DNA from: Streptomyces sp. S3(2020)
GTDB taxonomy: Bacteria > Actinomycetota > Actinomycetes > Streptomycetales > Streptomycetaceae
Reading direction: 5' to 3'
Assembly: GCF_013044505.1 (NCBI RefSeq)
Contig: NZ_JABERD010000073.1
Coordinates: 1 to 45,192 of the forward strand
Length of the DNA stretch: 45,192 nt
The position numbers and the translations under genes were made by a program. Positions within the stretch are counted from its first letter, which is position 1, and each line of letters starts with the position of its first letter. The notes beneath the pieces are model-generated. The model was not told the origin of the DNA. It did not search any database and saw only the letters and a list, made by a program, of their open reading frames with translations. This document shows, in pieces, positions 1 to 8,581 of this stretch.

Positions 1-1243
1 TTCTCACCTCGGTACTCAACCCTTCCCTTTCTTCGGCCGCGGCAGGTGTGCATACGGTCCAGATGGCGATCACCGCGAGCACGGCGAGGATCCACAGCTT
101 GCCGCGGCCGCTGCCCCGGTTGCCGTGGCCCTCGAAGCCGCCGTCGTCCCCGCCGCCGTAGCCGCCCGGCAGGATCGGCTGCGGGATCTGCGTGGTGCCG
201 GAGGCGTCACCGGGGTGCTGCATGACGGTGGTGCCGGCGAAGCCGCCCGAGGGGGTGTGCCGGCCGTCGTGCATCGCGACCGGCCCGGTGTTCCAGGTGC
301 CGGTGTGACCGCCCTGCTCGTACAGCATCTGGAGCCCGTACTGGACGAGCCCGCGCATCTCCTCGGCCGTCTGGAACCGGTCGTCCGGATCCTTGGCGAG
401 CGAGCGCATGACCAGGCCGTCGAGCTCCGGAGGCGTGGCGTCGGAGACCTCGGACGGCGGCGTCGGGATGTCCTGGACGTGCTGGTAGACGACGGACAGC
501 GGGGTCTCACCGGTGAACGGCGGCCGCAGCGCGAGGAGTTCGTAGAGGAGGCAGCCCGTCGCGTACAGGTCGGAGCGGTGGTCCACCGCCTTGCCGAGCG
601 CCTGCTCGGGCGACAGGTACTGAGGGGTGCCCATGACCATGCCGGTCTGCGTCATCGTCGACTGCGCGCCGTGCAGCGCGCGGGCGATGCCGAAGTCCAT
701 CACCTTCACGGCGCCGCCGTGGGTGATGATGACGTTGGCCGGCTTGATGTCACGGTGCACGATGCCGTGCTGGTGCGAGTAGGCGAGCGCCTCCAGGACA
801 CCGGAGACGATGATCAGCGCCTGCTCGGGCCCGGGGGCCTCGGCGTTGATCAACAGGTCGCGGATCGTGCGGCCTTCGACGATCTCCATGACGATGTACG
901 GAACGGCCTGGCCGTTCACGTAGTCCTCGCCGGAGTCGTACACGGCGACGATCGCGTGGTGGTTGAGACCGGCCACGGACTGGGCCTCGCGGGTGAAGCG
1001 GGCCTTGGAGACCGGGTCCTCGGCGAGGTCGGCGCGCAGCAGTTTGACCGCCACGGTGCGGCCGAGCCGTACGTCCTCGGCCGCGAACACCTCGGCCATG
1101 CCGCCCCGGCCGAGTCTGTGTGTCAGCCGGTACCGGCCGTCGCCGACCAGTCCGCCGTTGCCCCACATCTCCGGCGCGTCTGACATCCCGCCGCCAGTCG
1201 CCTCGGGGTCGGACGGGCCCTGAGCGCGCTGCTGCTGTGCCAT
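1..1243 (-). CDS. Ser/Thr protein kinase, membrane anchored (C-terminus beyond the window)
   Basis: The frame reads from an ATG at 1243 and stays open through base 2, so the 5' end is complete and the 3' end is cut off. The 414 visible residues hold a complete Hanks-type kinase domain: glycine loop LGRGGMAEVF (44-53), catalytic lysine in VAVKLL (about 67), HRDIKPAN (163-170), DFGIAR (183-188) and GTPQYLSPEQA (205-215). A Gly/Pro-rich juxtamembrane stretch follows, then a hydrophobic segment at about 382-398, so the kinase is cytoplasmic and the missing part should be outside. A second in-frame ATG at 1186 (MSDAPEMWG) is an equally plausible start. It is transcribed divergently from a second kinase at 1580. 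Kinase assignment is firm; the substrate and the sensor domain are unknown. Confidence 0.95.
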   Translation of the reverse strand, partial: MAQQQRAQGPSDPEATGGGMSDAPEMWGNGGLVGDGRYRLTHRLGRGGMAEVFAAEDVRLGRTVAVKLLRADLAEDPVSKARFTREAQSVAGLNHHAIVAVYDSGEDYVNGQAVPYIVMEIVEGRTIRDLLINAEAPGPEQALIIVSGVLEALAYSHQHGIVHRDIKPANVIITHGGAVKVMDFGIARALHGAQSTMTQTGMVMGTPQYLSPEQALGKAVDHRSDLYATGCLLYELLALRPPFTGETPLSVVYQHVQDIPTPPSEVSDATPPELDGLVMRSLAKDPDDRFQTAEEMRGLVQYGLQMLYEQGGHTGTWNTGPVAMHDGRHTPSGGFAGTTVMQHPGDASGTTQIPQPILPGGYGGGDDGGFEGHGNRGSGRGKLWILAVLAVIAIWTVCTPAAAEEREGLSTEVR

Positions 1244-1579
1244 CGGTCCTCGCCGTCGTTTCTGCCCGCGGTGCGCGCGGTGTTGTTACGGTCTCCGTCG
1301 GCCACGCTACAGCCTCCGCGCAAGCCTCCGGTCCGGGATGAGCCCGGGGACCGGCCAGAGACGGACCGGTCATCAAAGCGGTAGCACGCGCTGTCGTGCA
1401 AATTCTGTGTACCGGCGGTAGGCCACCTGTAACGCTTCCGCGACGCTTCTTTCGCGTACGGTCACGGATCGGGCACCTGGCTTGACCTGTCAGTGCCGTG
1501 GGGCAGACTTGGCCGGGAATGAGCCATTCGATCAACGACAGTCGGGCCGGCGCCTGATGGCCGATGGGGGACGCGGAAC
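1244..1579. other. Intergenic region between divergent kinases
   Basis: This 336-base gap must hold the promoters of both kinase genes. I see no convincing small gene, no clear -10/-35 pair and no strong palindrome. Short open frames here have no codon bias or recognisable product. A possible GGGGGA ribosome binding sequence lies at about 1565-1570, ahead of the 1580 start. Confidence 0.5.
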
Positions 1580-3199
1580 ATGAGCCAGGACGGCGCACAC
1601 GGCCGGTATGCGGGGCGGGCGATCGCCAACAACCGCTATCAGCTGCGCGACTTGCTCGGTGAGGGCGGTATGGCCTCGGTGCACCTCGCGCACGACACCG
1701 TGCTCGACCGTCCCGTCGCCATCAAGACGCTCCACACCGAGCTGGGCCGCGAGCAGGCCTTCCGCGAGCGGTTCCGCCGCGAGGCCCAGGCCGTGGCCAA
1801 GCTCACGCACACCAACATCGTCTCGGTCTTCGACACCGGCGAGGACAACCTCGACGGGATGACGATGCCGTACATCGTCATGGAGTACGTCGAGGGCCGG
1901 CCGCTCGGCTCGGTGCTCGACGAGGACGTACGGCAGTACGGCGCGATGCCCGCCGACAAGGCGCTGAAGATCACCGCGGATGTGCTGGCGGCGCTGGAGA
2001 TCAGCCACGAGATGGGCCTGGTCCACCGCGACATCAAGCCCGGCAACGTGATGATGACCAAGCGCGGCGTGGTCAAGGTCATGGACTTCGGCATCGCGCG
2101 CGCCATGCAGTCGGGCGTCACGTCGATGACGCAGACCGGCATGGTGGTCGGCACCCCTCAGTACCTCTCCCCCGAGCAGGCGCTGGGCCGTGGCGTGGAC
2201 GCCCGCTCCGACCTCTACTCGGTCGGCATCATGCTGTTCCAACTGGTCACCGGACGGCTGCCGTTCGACGCGGACTCGCCGCTGGCGATCGCGTACGCGC
2301 ATGTGCAGGAAGAGCCGGTGGCCGCGTCGCAGGTCAACCGGTCGCTGCCGCCCGCCGTGGACGCGCTGATCGCCCGCGCCCTGAAGAAGAACCCGAACGA
2401 GCGCTTCCCCAGCGCCGAGGCCATGCGCACCGAGTGCCTGCGGGTGGCGGCGTCCTTCCAGGCGGCCGCGCCGAGCATCGTCCCCGGCGCGCAGACGTCG
2501 AGCGGGGCGGGCGTGGGTTCGGCGGTGTTCCCGCCGGTGGACCAGGGGACTCCGGCGCCGGCCGGCCCGGTCCAGACGCCGTACCAGCCGGCGCCGACGC
2601 CGAACCCGTACGGCACCCCGCCGCCGTCGGCGCCTTCCCCGGCGTACGGCTATCCGCAGCAGGGCGGCTACCAGGTCCCCACGCCGGCGCCGAACGCGTA
2701 CGCCTCGACGCCGCCGCCGTACAACATCGCCCCGCAGCAGGCACCGCCCTCGGGCGGCGGCCGCAAGAGCAACAGGCCGGTGGTGCTCGGCTCGATCATC
2801 GTGTCCGTCGTGGCGGTCGGCGGCCTCATCGCGGCGCTGGCGCTGAACGGGGGCGGGACGGACGACGACGCCGGCGGCGACGACAGCGCGAGCCCGACGG
2901 TGGCGGCGAGCCACAGGGGCCCCGACACCTCACGGACCATCGAGACGACGAAGTGCACCGAGCCGCTGGAGTCGTACGACGACCCGGACAAGGTGCAGGT
3001 ACCGGACTTCACCTACAAGAACTGGGACTCGGTGCTGTCCTGCCTGACGGCGGCCGGGTGGAACTACGACAAGAACCCGGTGGACGAGAACACCTACGGC
3101 CAGGACACCGTGATGCGGCAGTCCCCCAAGGCCGGCACCGACGTCGACCCGAACGAGGTGGACATCCAGTTCGACATCTCCACCGGCGACCCGTCCTGA
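1580..3199 (+). CDS. Ser/Thr protein kinase with single PASTA domain
   Basis: The 539-residue protein is a Hanks-type kinase (about 20-290) with LGEGGMASV (27-35), catalytic Lys49 in VAIKTLH, HRDIKPGN (149-156), DFG (169-171) and GTPQYLSPEQA (191-201). A Pro/Tyr/Gly-rich linker (about 295-395) leads to one transmembrane helix (about 400-422). An extracellular segment ends in one PASTA-like module (about 474-536, VQVPDFTY...SPKAGTDVDP). PASTA domains bind muropeptides or lipid II in other family members, so a cell-wall sensing role is inferred. Most PknB-type kinases carry three to five PASTA units, so one is few. It is a paralogue of, and divergent from, the kinase ending at 1. The ATG at 1580 follows a purine-rich GGGGGA. 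Confidence 0.95.
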   Translation: MSQDGAHGRYAGRAIANNRYQLRDLLGEGGMASVHLAHDTVLDRPVAIKTLHTELGREQAFRERFRREAQAVAKLTHTNIVSVFDTGEDNLDGMTMPYIVMEYVEGRPLGSVLDEDVRQYGAMPADKALKITADVLAALEISHEMGLVHRDIKPGNVMMTKRGVVKVMDFGIARAMQSGVTSMTQTGMVVGTPQYLSPEQALGRGVDARSDLYSVGIMLFQLVTGRLPFDADSPLAIAYAHVQEEPVAASQVNRSLPPAVDALIARALKKNPNERFPSAEAMRTECLRVAASFQAAAPSIVPGAQTSSGAGVGSAVFPPVDQGTPAPAGPVQTPYQPAPTPNPYGTPPPSAPSPAYGYPQQGGYQVPTPAPNAYASTPPPYNIAPQQAPPSGGGRKSNRPVVLGSIIVSVVAVGGLIAALALNGGGTDDDAGGDDSASPTVAASHRGPDTSRTIETTKCTEPLESYDDPDKVQVPDFTYKNWDSVLSCLTAAGWNYDKNPVDENTYGQDTVMRQSPKAGTDVDPNEVDIQFDISTGDPS

Positions 3200-3204
3200 C
3201 GCGT

Positions 3205-3235
3205 CGCGGGACGGGACCCGAGTTCCCGTCCCGCG
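3205..3235 (+). terminator. Hairpin terminator after the PASTA kinase
   Basis: A perfect 12-bp stem (CGCGGGACGGGA at 3205-3216 with its complement at 3224-3235) closes a 7-base loop five bases after the kinase stop. There is no long T tract, as is usual in Streptomyces. It may also serve the convergent minus-strand unit ending at 3242. Confidence 0.75.
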
Positions 3236-3241
3236 CCGTTC

Positions 3242-3371
3242 TCAGCTGTAGGGGTTGTCGTCGGTGAAGCTCGTGCAGCCGTTCAGACAGGTGCTGCCCT
3301 CGAAGCGACCCGAGCGGGATGGACAGGCGGGCGAGGGCGCCTGCGGTGACGAGGGCGTGCCTCATCTTCAT
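3242..3371 (-). pseudogene. Small secreted Cys-containing peptide, apparently frameshifted
   Basis: An excellent AGGAGG ribosome site lies seven bases before the ATG at 3371. The first 20 codons give MKMRHALVTAGALARLSIPL, which looks like a signal peptide. In that frame the reading then changes to Arg/His-rich nonsense and would run to 3009, antisense over the kinase gene. One frame over, the same DNA reads RFEGSTCLNGCTSFTDDNPY-Ser followed by TGA at 3242-3244, a compact tail with two cysteines. The simplest reading is a roughly 42-residue secreted peptide broken by an indel near 3308-3315, or a sequencing error. It lies 31 bases after the MFS gene and would be the last gene of that operon. 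I do not recognise the family. Confidence 0.5.
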
Positions 3372-3402
3372 CCGGGATCCTCCTGATGCTCGGGCCCCGG
3401 GG

Positions 3403-4695
3403 TTACGCAGGTACGTGCACCGTCTCCACCCGGCTCGCCACCAACCGCTCCCGCTCCCGGCGGATCGCCCGCTTCCGCAGCCGCAGGACCTGGCTGATCC
3501 CCAGCGCCTGGAGCACGAAGACCGCGGAGAAGGCGACCCGGTAGTTGTTCCCGGTCGCGTCCAGCAGCACCCCGACCGCGAACAGGGTCGTCATCGAGGC
3601 GACGAAGCCACCCATGTTGGTGATGCCGGACGCCGTGCCCTGCCGCTCCGGCGGGTTCGCCGGCCGCGCGAAGTCGAAGCCGATCATCGAGGCCGGCCCG
3701 CACGCGCCCAGCACCGTGCACAGCACCACGAGCAGCCACATCGGCGCATGCTCACCCGGGTACGCCAGCGTCACCGCCCACACCAGCCCCGTCGCCCCCA
3801 CGGTGCCCAGCGCCAGCGGCAGCCGTGCCTCGTGATGCCGGGCGACGACCTGGCCGTAGACCAGCCCGATCACCATGTTCGACAGCACGACCAGGGTCAG
3901 CAGTTCACCGGCGACCGCACGGGACAGCCCCTGCGCCTCGACCAGGAACGGCAGGCCCCACAGCAGCAGGAACACCATCGCCGGGAACTGGGTCGTGAAG
4001 TGCACCCACAGGCCGAGCCGGGTGCCGGGCTCCCGCCAGGAGGCGGCGATCTGACGTCGTACATAGGCCGCGCCCTGGTGCGGGAAGGGCTCCGGCTCGT
4101 GTCCCTCGGGGTGGTCCTTGAGGAAGAGCAGCAGCAGGACCAGCACCACCACGCCCGCGAGCGCGCTGCCCGCGAAGGCCGCCGTCCAGCCGATGCCGTG
4201 CAGCAGCCGGGCCAAGACCAGGGTGGAGACCAGGTTGCCCGCCATGCCGACCAGCCCCGCGAACTGCGCGACCATCGGACCGCGCCGGGCCGGGAACCAG
4301 CGGGTGCCGAGCCGCAGCACACTGATGAACGTCATCGCGTCACCGCAGCCCAGCAGCGCGCGCGAGGCGAGGGCCATGCCGTACGAGGGGGAGAAGGCGA
4401 AGCCGAGCTGTCCGGCCGTGAACAGCACCACCCCGATGGTCAGCACCTTCTTGGTGCCGAGCCGGTCGACGAGCAGGCCGACGGGTATCTGCATGCCCGC
4501 GTACACGAGCAGCTGGAGGATCGAGAAGGTCGACAGCGCGGAGGCGCCCACGTGGAAGCGGTCGGCGGCGTCGAGGCCGGCCACCCCCAGCGAGGTACGG
4601 AAGATGACGGCGACGAAGTAGACGGAGACGCCGATGCCCCAGACGGCCATCGCGCGCCGGCCGCCCGGGGGGTCGCCCGGAAGGGTGGTGCTCAT
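3403..4695 (-). CDS. MFS transporter
   Basis: The 430-residue protein is almost entirely hydrophobic helices separated by short basic loops, the usual twelve-helix major facilitator layout. An MFS signature-like loop follows helix 2 (PVGLLVDRLGTKKVL), and a longer polar loop near the middle (KDHPEGHEPEPFPHQG) separates the two six-helix halves. The ATG at 4695 was chosen because its ATGA overlaps the stop codon of the upstream GntR gene, a classic translational coupling; the frame is open further upstream but only as an overlap. The substrate cannot be told. Co-transcription with an FCD-type GntR regulator suggests uptake or export of a small organic acid or sugar acid. Confidence 0.93.
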   Translation of the reverse strand: MSTTLPGDPPGGRRAMAVWGIGVSVYFVAVIFRTSLGVAGLDAADRFHVGASALSTFSILQLLVYAGMQIPVGLLVDRLGTKKVLTIGVVLFTAGQLGFAFSPSYGMALASRALLGCGDAMTFISVLRLGTRWFPARRGPMVAQFAGLVGMAGNLVSTLVLARLLHGIGWTAAFAGSALAGVVVLVLLLLFLKDHPEGHEPEPFPHQGAAYVRRQIAASWREPGTRLGLWVHFTTQFPAMVFLLLWGLPFLVEAQGLSRAVAGELLTLVVLSNMVIGLVYGQVVARHHEARLPLALGTVGATGLVWAVTLAYPGEHAPMWLLVVLCTVLGACGPASMIGFDFARPANPPERQGTASGITNMGGFVASMTTLFAVGVLLDATGNNYRVAFSAVFVLQALGISQVLRLRKRAIRRERERLVASRVETVHVPA

Positions 4696-5342
4696 CGGAC
4701 CTCGCCCCGTGCCAGGTGGGAGAACCATTCGACGTGCCCGTGGATGAGCCCGACAACCGCCGCCGCGTCGCCGGAGCGCAGCGCGTCGAGGATCTGCTCG
4801 TGCTCGGTGAGGGTCTTGGTGATGCGGTCGGGGTGGGCGTGCATCACGGCGACGCCCATGCGGAGCTGCCGGTCGCGCAGCTGGTCGTAGAGCCGGGACA
4901 GGATCTCGTTGCCCCCGCTGCGGACGATCTCGGCGTGGAAGCAGCGGTCGGTGACGGCGGCGCCCGCCAGGTCCCCGGCGGCGGCCTGTTCCTTCTGCCG
5001 GGCGAGGAGTTCCTCAAGGCGTGCGATGAGCTGCGGCGACGCCGGTACGGCCTTGCGCGCGGCGTGTTCCTCGACGAGCTGGCGGGTCTCCACGACGTCC
5101 GCGATCTCCTGCGCGGAGACGGGCAGGACCAACGCGCCCTTCTTCGGGTAGAGCTTGATCAGCCCCTCCACCTGGAGCCGCAGCAGCGCCTCCCGCACCG
5201 GTGTCCGCGACACCCCCACGGCCTCGGCGAGCTCGCCCTCGGTGAGCAGGGTCCCGCCCTCGTAACGGCGCTCCAGGACGCCCTGTTTGACGTGGTCGTA
5301 GACGCGGTCGGCGGAGGACAGGGCGGCTGGGGCTGAAGGCAT
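4692..5342 (-). CDS. GntR family regulator (FCD/FadR subfamily)
   Basis: The 216-residue protein has an N-terminal winged helix-turn-helix (about 8-75, with LAEAVGVSRTPVREAL) and a C-terminal helical FCD ligand domain (about 85-205). The FCD domain keeps the usual metal-binding positions: Asp/His in DRCFHAEIV, His in LTEHEQIL and His in IHGHVEWF. FCD regulators normally bind carboxylic acids. The start at 5342 (MPSAPAALSS) fits the domain start; in-frame ATGs further upstream would add a Cys-rich, unlikely extension. Its stop overlaps the MFS start, so it probably controls that transporter and itself. A TATGAT hexamer six bases ahead of the ATG suggests a leaderless message. Confidence 0.92.
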   Translation of the reverse strand: MPSAPAALSSADRVYDHVKQGVLERRYEGGTLLTEGELAEAVGVSRTPVREALLRLQVEGLIKLYPKKGALVLPVSAQEIADVVETRQLVEEHAARKAVPASPQLIARLEELLARQKEQAAAGDLAGAAVTDRCFHAEIVRSGGNEILSRLYDQLRDRQLRMGVAVMHAHPDRITKTLTEHEQILDALRSGDAAAVVGLIHGHVEWFSHLARGEVR

Positions 5343-5348
5343 GCGCAC

Positions 5349-5354
5349 ATCATA
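5349..5354 (-). promoter_or_regulatory. Candidate -10 element (TATGAT) of the GntR operon
   Basis: On the minus strand TTGTATCTATGATGTGCGC precedes the ATG at 5342. TATGAT matches the TATAAT consensus at five of six positions and sits six bases from the start codon, so transcription would begin at or next to the ATG. This AT-rich stretch is also where an autoregulatory operator would be expected. No clear -35 is visible. Confidence 0.45.
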
Positions 5355-5551
5355 GATACAACACGTACGCATCAGGTGCGGCCGTCCATCATGCGGACCC
5401 CGGCGCCCCTCCTGACAGTCAAATCCCATCCCGCCCCAATGGCCGCACAACCTTCTGTGCTACTTAGACGTCAGACACATGCGGCCCCACTGCTTTCTGG
5501 GCTCAACTCGGCCGCACGCCAGAGGAATTCAACATATTCGGGGTACCTCAC

Positions 5552-6451
5552 TTGATTACCGGCATTCAGGGCATTCGTATCCGCAGGGCCGTAGCCGTGG
5601 CCGTGACCACCGGCTCGCTGTTCGCCACCGGAGCCCTCACCGCAGCGCCGGCGCAGGCAGTCACCGCGCCCACCATCACCGCCAAGGGCGGGTTCCTGAT
5701 GAACAGCGCCACCGGCACGACTCTCTTCTCGAAGTCCGCCGACACCAAGCGGCTCACCGCGTCCACCACGAAGGTCATGACCGCGAAGGTCGTCCTGTCG
5801 CAGTCGAACCTGAACCTGGACGCCAAGGTCACGATCAAGAAGGCCTACAGCGACTACATCGTCGCCAACGGCGCCTCGTCCGCGAACCTGATCGTCGGCG
5901 ACAAGGTCACCGTCCGCCAGCTGCTCTACGGGATGCTGCTGAAGTCGGGCTGCGACGCCGCGATGGCGCTCGCCGACAAGTACGGCTCCGGCTCGACGGT
6001 CGCGGCCCGCACCAAGAGCTTCATCAGCAAGATGAACGCCATGGCCAAGACGCTGGGCATGACGAACACGAAGTTCGACTCGTTCGACGGCATCAGCAAG
6101 GGCGCCAACGCCTCGACGCCGCGCGACCTGACGAAGCTCGCCCGCAGCGCGATGAAGAGCTCCACCATGAAGACCGTCGTCAAGACCAAGTCGTACACGG
6201 CCAAGACGATCACGAAGACGGGCTCCACCCGCACGATGGCGGCCTGGAAGAACACCAACACCCTGCTCGGCTGGAACGGCACGCTCGGCGTGAAGACCGG
6301 CTCCGGCACCGAGGCCAAGTACTGCCTCATCTTCGCCGCGACGAAGAACGGCGAGTCGGTGATCGGCACGGTCCTCACCGCGTCCTCGGAGGCCAACCGC
6401 ACCGCGGACGTGAAGAAGCTCATCAACTACGGCTACGCGAAGATCAGCTGA
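5552..6451 (+). CDS. Secreted D-alanyl-D-alanine peptidase (S11, Streptomyces K15-like)
   Basis: The 299-residue protein starts at TTG 5552 and carries a Sec signal peptide (about 1-36, ending APAQA). The three penicillin-binding active-site motifs are all present: STTK (71-74), SGC (132-134) and KTG (248-250). The Cys in the second motif, where most S11 enzymes have Asn, is the hallmark of the Streptomyces K15 DD-transpeptidase, and the length matches that enzyme. It should act outside the membrane on the terminal D-Ala-D-Ala of peptidoglycan stem peptides. It has no C-terminal membrane anchor helix. It stands alone, followed by a strong terminator. Confidence 0.93.
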   Translation: MITGIQGIRIRRAVAVAVTTGSLFATGALTAAPAQAVTAPTITAKGGFLMNSATGTTLFSKSADTKRLTASTTKVMTAKVVLSQSNLNLDAKVTIKKAYSDYIVANGASSANLIVGDKVTVRQLLYGMLLKSGCDAAMALADKYGSGSTVAARTKSFISKMNAMAKTLGMTNTKFDSFDGISKGANASTPRDLTKLARSAMKSSTMKTVVKTKSYTAKTITKTGSTRTMAAWKNTNTLLGWNGTLGVKTGSGTEAKYCLIFAATKNGESVIGTVLTASSEANRTADVKKLINYGYAKIS

Positions 6452-6484
6452 CACGCTGACTCGCTCACGCGAGAACCTGGGAAC

Positions 6485-6508
6485 GGGGGCCTGCGGCGGC
6501 AGGCCCCC
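6485..6508 (+). terminator. Hairpin terminator after the DD-peptidase
   Basis: A perfect 10-bp stem (GGGGGCCTGC at 6485-6494, complement at 6499-6508) with a 4-base loop, followed by TT. It lies between convergent genes and can serve both. Confidence 0.85.
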
Positions 6509-6512
6509 TTAC

Positions 6513-6974
6513 TCATGTCACGGGCAGGAAGAAGCGCCGCTTGTCCTTGGACTTGGCCCCGATCCGCCCGTAGAACCGGATCGCCCCGTCGTTCCACGCC
6601 GGCGTCTGCCACTGCACCTGACCGAGCCCGAGGGCCCGCGCCTCGTCCCGTACGGCGGCCATGAGGGACTCGCCGATGCCGAGCCCGCGGTGTCCGTCCC
6701 GCAGGAACAGGCAGTCCATGTGCAGGTACTCGGCGCCGTCCCAGGTGGAGACCTCGGTGGAACAGGTGGCGTATCCGACGACGGACCCGTCCAACTCCGC
6801 GACGAGACACCGCAGCCGCGGCTCGGGGCTCCCGAACAGCAGGGGCCGCAACCGGTCCGCGAGCCCGGGGGCGGGCGGCTCGGCCTTCTCGTACACGGCG
6901 TGCTCGGCGATCAGGGCGACGACCTCCGGCAGGTCCTCCACCCGCGCCCGTCGCACCACGGGAACACCGCTCAC
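6513..6974 (-). CDS. GNAT family N-acetyltransferase
   Basis: The 153-residue protein has the GNAT fold signature: an N-terminal VVRRARVEDLPEVVALI segment, a beta-4 strand (YLHMDCLFLRDGHRG) and the acetyl-CoA pyrophosphate loop RGLGIG (about 96-101) before helix 3, then a C-terminal WNDGAIRFYGRIGA typical of the spermidine/diamine acetyltransferase-like branch. The GTG at 6974 was chosen because it overlaps the upstream gene's stop as GTGA, implying coupled translation. The substrate is unknown; a small amine or amino-acid derivative is likely. Confidence 0.9.
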   Translation of the reverse strand: MSGVPVVRRARVEDLPEVVALIAEHAVYEKAEPPAPGLADRLRPLLFGSPEPRLRCLVAELDGSVVGYATCSTEVSTWDGAEYLHMDCLFLRDGHRGLGIGESLMAAVRDEARALGLGQVQWQTPAWNDGAIRFYGRIGAKSKDKRRFFLPVT

Positions 6975-7492
6975 CGGACCTCCCCCTCCAGCACATCCGC
7001 GGACCAGGCGGCGAGCCGTGCGTCGAACTCCCCGTCCCCGTCCAGCACACACCGCACCCAGGCGTCCCGCTCGTGCGCGAGGACGGCCGCCTCCCACACA
7101 CACGGAGCCAGCCCCTGCCGCCCCGGCCGCAACCCCTCCGGCTGCCCGGCGGGCCCGACGAACACCGCGAGATCGGACATGTACCCCTCGATCCACGTGT
7201 GCACGAGCACGTAGTCCCCGTCCCCACCGGCATGCACCAGCAGCACGGCGACCCCGAGAGAGCCACGCGGACCGGCGCCGGCAAGGTGCGCCTCGGCGAC
7301 CGCCAGCCCGCCCTCCGCGCCCTCGACCTCCCGCCCGGGCGCCTCGATCGCGTACGCCTTCACCAGATGCCCGGCGACCTCGTGCGTCCCCAACGGCCTT
7401 ACGGCACGCGGGTGATGGGTGTCGGCGAGGGCGGCCAGCGCGGGCACGTCCACGGACGCGGGCACTGCTGAGACGGTTCGGAGATCGGCCAT
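6971..7492 (-). CDS. Conserved hypothetical protein coupled to the GNAT gene
   Basis: The 173-residue product is soluble and acidic, with no signal peptide or membrane helix. It begins MADLRTVSAVPASVDVPALA and contains a central beta-rich stretch (LGVAVLLVHAGGDGDYVLVHTWIEGYMSDLAVFVG) and an Ala/Trp-containing C-terminus. I do not recognise a named family. Its stop codon overlaps the GTG of the acetyltransferase gene, so the two are likely made together; it may modulate or share a substrate with that enzyme. Confidence 0.75.
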   Translation of the reverse strand: MADLRTVSAVPASVDVPALAALADTHHPRAVRPLGTHEVAGHLVKAYAIEAPGREVEGAEGGLAVAEAHLAGAGPRGSLGVAVLLVHAGGDGDYVLVHTWIEGYMSDLAVFVGPAGQPEGLRPGRQGLAPCVWEAAVLAHERDAWVRCVLDGDGEFDARLAAWSADVLEGEVR

Positions 7493-7524
7493 GCGGCCAT
7501 GATGCCGGGTCCTGGCCGCAGGCG

Positions 7525-7561
7525 AAGGGGCGGCCGCGATCCGAGGTCGCGGCCGCCCCTT
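7525..7561. terminator. Strong 15-bp hairpin between genes
   Basis: AAGGGGCGGCCGCGA at 7525-7539 pairs perfectly with 7547-7561 around a 7-base loop. It lies downstream of the minus-strand gene at 7579-8403 and upstream of the next minus-strand gene, so it most likely terminates the former. Confidence 0.8.
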
Positions 7562-7578
7562 CGAGGTGCACGGTCCGG

Positions 7579-8403
7579 CTACTGCGTCACCGTGAAGTTC
7601 CGCAGGATCGCCGCCGTCAGTGCCGGGTCGCCCTCCGCCTTCACCCGGTCCGGTACCGCGTCCGCCGTCACCCGGCCGCAGGCCAGGCGGACGTAGGTCT
7701 CCCAGTCGAGGGTGAGGGTGGCGGCGGGGCCGAGGGCGGGGGCCGTCTCCAGGGTGCCGCGGCCCTGGATGTCGACGCGGATCGTGCGCAGGAACTCGAT
7801 CGGGCCGTGGACATCGAGGACGATCGCCGAGCTGCGCGGGGCGTCGGACTTCTCGGCGACTATGGCGGGCAGCTCGGCGAGCAGGACGTCACGGGCGATG
7901 TGCGCGCCGGGGGAGTCCAGGTTGCCGGGACGGCCGAGGGCGGCGCGGAGGTCCTGCTCGTGCACCCAGACGTCGAAGGCGTGCCTGCGCATGGACTCTT
8001 CGAGTGTCAGTTCGCTGCTGAGGGGGCCGCGCACCTTCGTACCCGGATCCCGCGACTCGTTCCGCAGCTGGCGGTTGCGGCGGATGATCACGTACTCCAG
8101 CTCGGACGTCATCTCCGGCGCCGTGTGGTGGCGGCGGACGTCGACCTGCATCTCCGTGTACCGCTGTTGCTCATTGGTGACGTGGTAGAGGTCGCGAGGC
8201 AGTGAGTGGATGGGGCGAGGGTCGCCCAGCATCTCCGTGTCCAGACCGATGACATGGGACACGACGTCCCTCACCGACCAGCCGGGGCACGGGGTACGCC
8301 GGTTCCACTCGCCTTCCACGAGCGGCGTCACCAGCTCGGATATCGCATCGATGGAGTGGGTCCAGGCGTCGGCGTAGGGCTGGAGGGTGGGATGCAGACT
8401 CAC
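7579..8403 (-). CDS. Maleylpyruvate isomerase family, mycothiol-dependent type protein
   Basis: The 274-residue protein opens with the DinB-like helical bundle of the mycothiol-dependent isomerase family: HPTLQPYADAWTHSIDAI, then TPCPGWSVRDVVSHVIG, where the His is a metal ligand, and later RRHAFDVWVHEQDLRAALGRP with the second metal-binding His cluster. The C-terminal part (about 180-274) resembles the SCP2-like domain that follows in this family. Mycothiol is the actinobacterial thiol cofactor, so the assignment fits the organism; the actual substrate is not known. The GTG at 8403 follows an AGGGG ribosome site and begins the conserved part; a longer in-frame start at 8457 is less likely. 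Confidence 0.87.
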   Translation of the reverse strand: MSLHPTLQPYADAWTHSIDAISELVTPLVEGEWNRRTPCPGWSVRDVVSHVIGLDTEMLGDPRPIHSLPRDLYHVTNEQQRYTEMQVDVRRHHTAPEMTSELEYVIIRRNRQLRNESRDPGTKVRGPLSSELTLEESMRRHAFDVWVHEQDLRAALGRPGNLDSPGAHIARDVLLAELPAIVAEKSDAPRSSAIVLDVHGPIEFLRTIRVDIQGRGTLETAPALGPAATLTLDWETYVRLACGRVTADAVPDRVKAEGDPALTAAILRNFTVTQ

Positions 8404-8581
8404 GGAACGGGACCCCTCGGCGGTCGGAGCACGGGCTGGTGATGGCGGCGTTGCCAATGGAGGTGGCTGTCGGCGGGTGTCTTGGAACGCTAAGTTACGC
8501 TGCTGTGAGGCACCCCGGCAGTGCTTTCGTGTGACGATCGTAGGCCCGTGTGGACGGCTCGAATGCCAGGACGGTGGTAGT

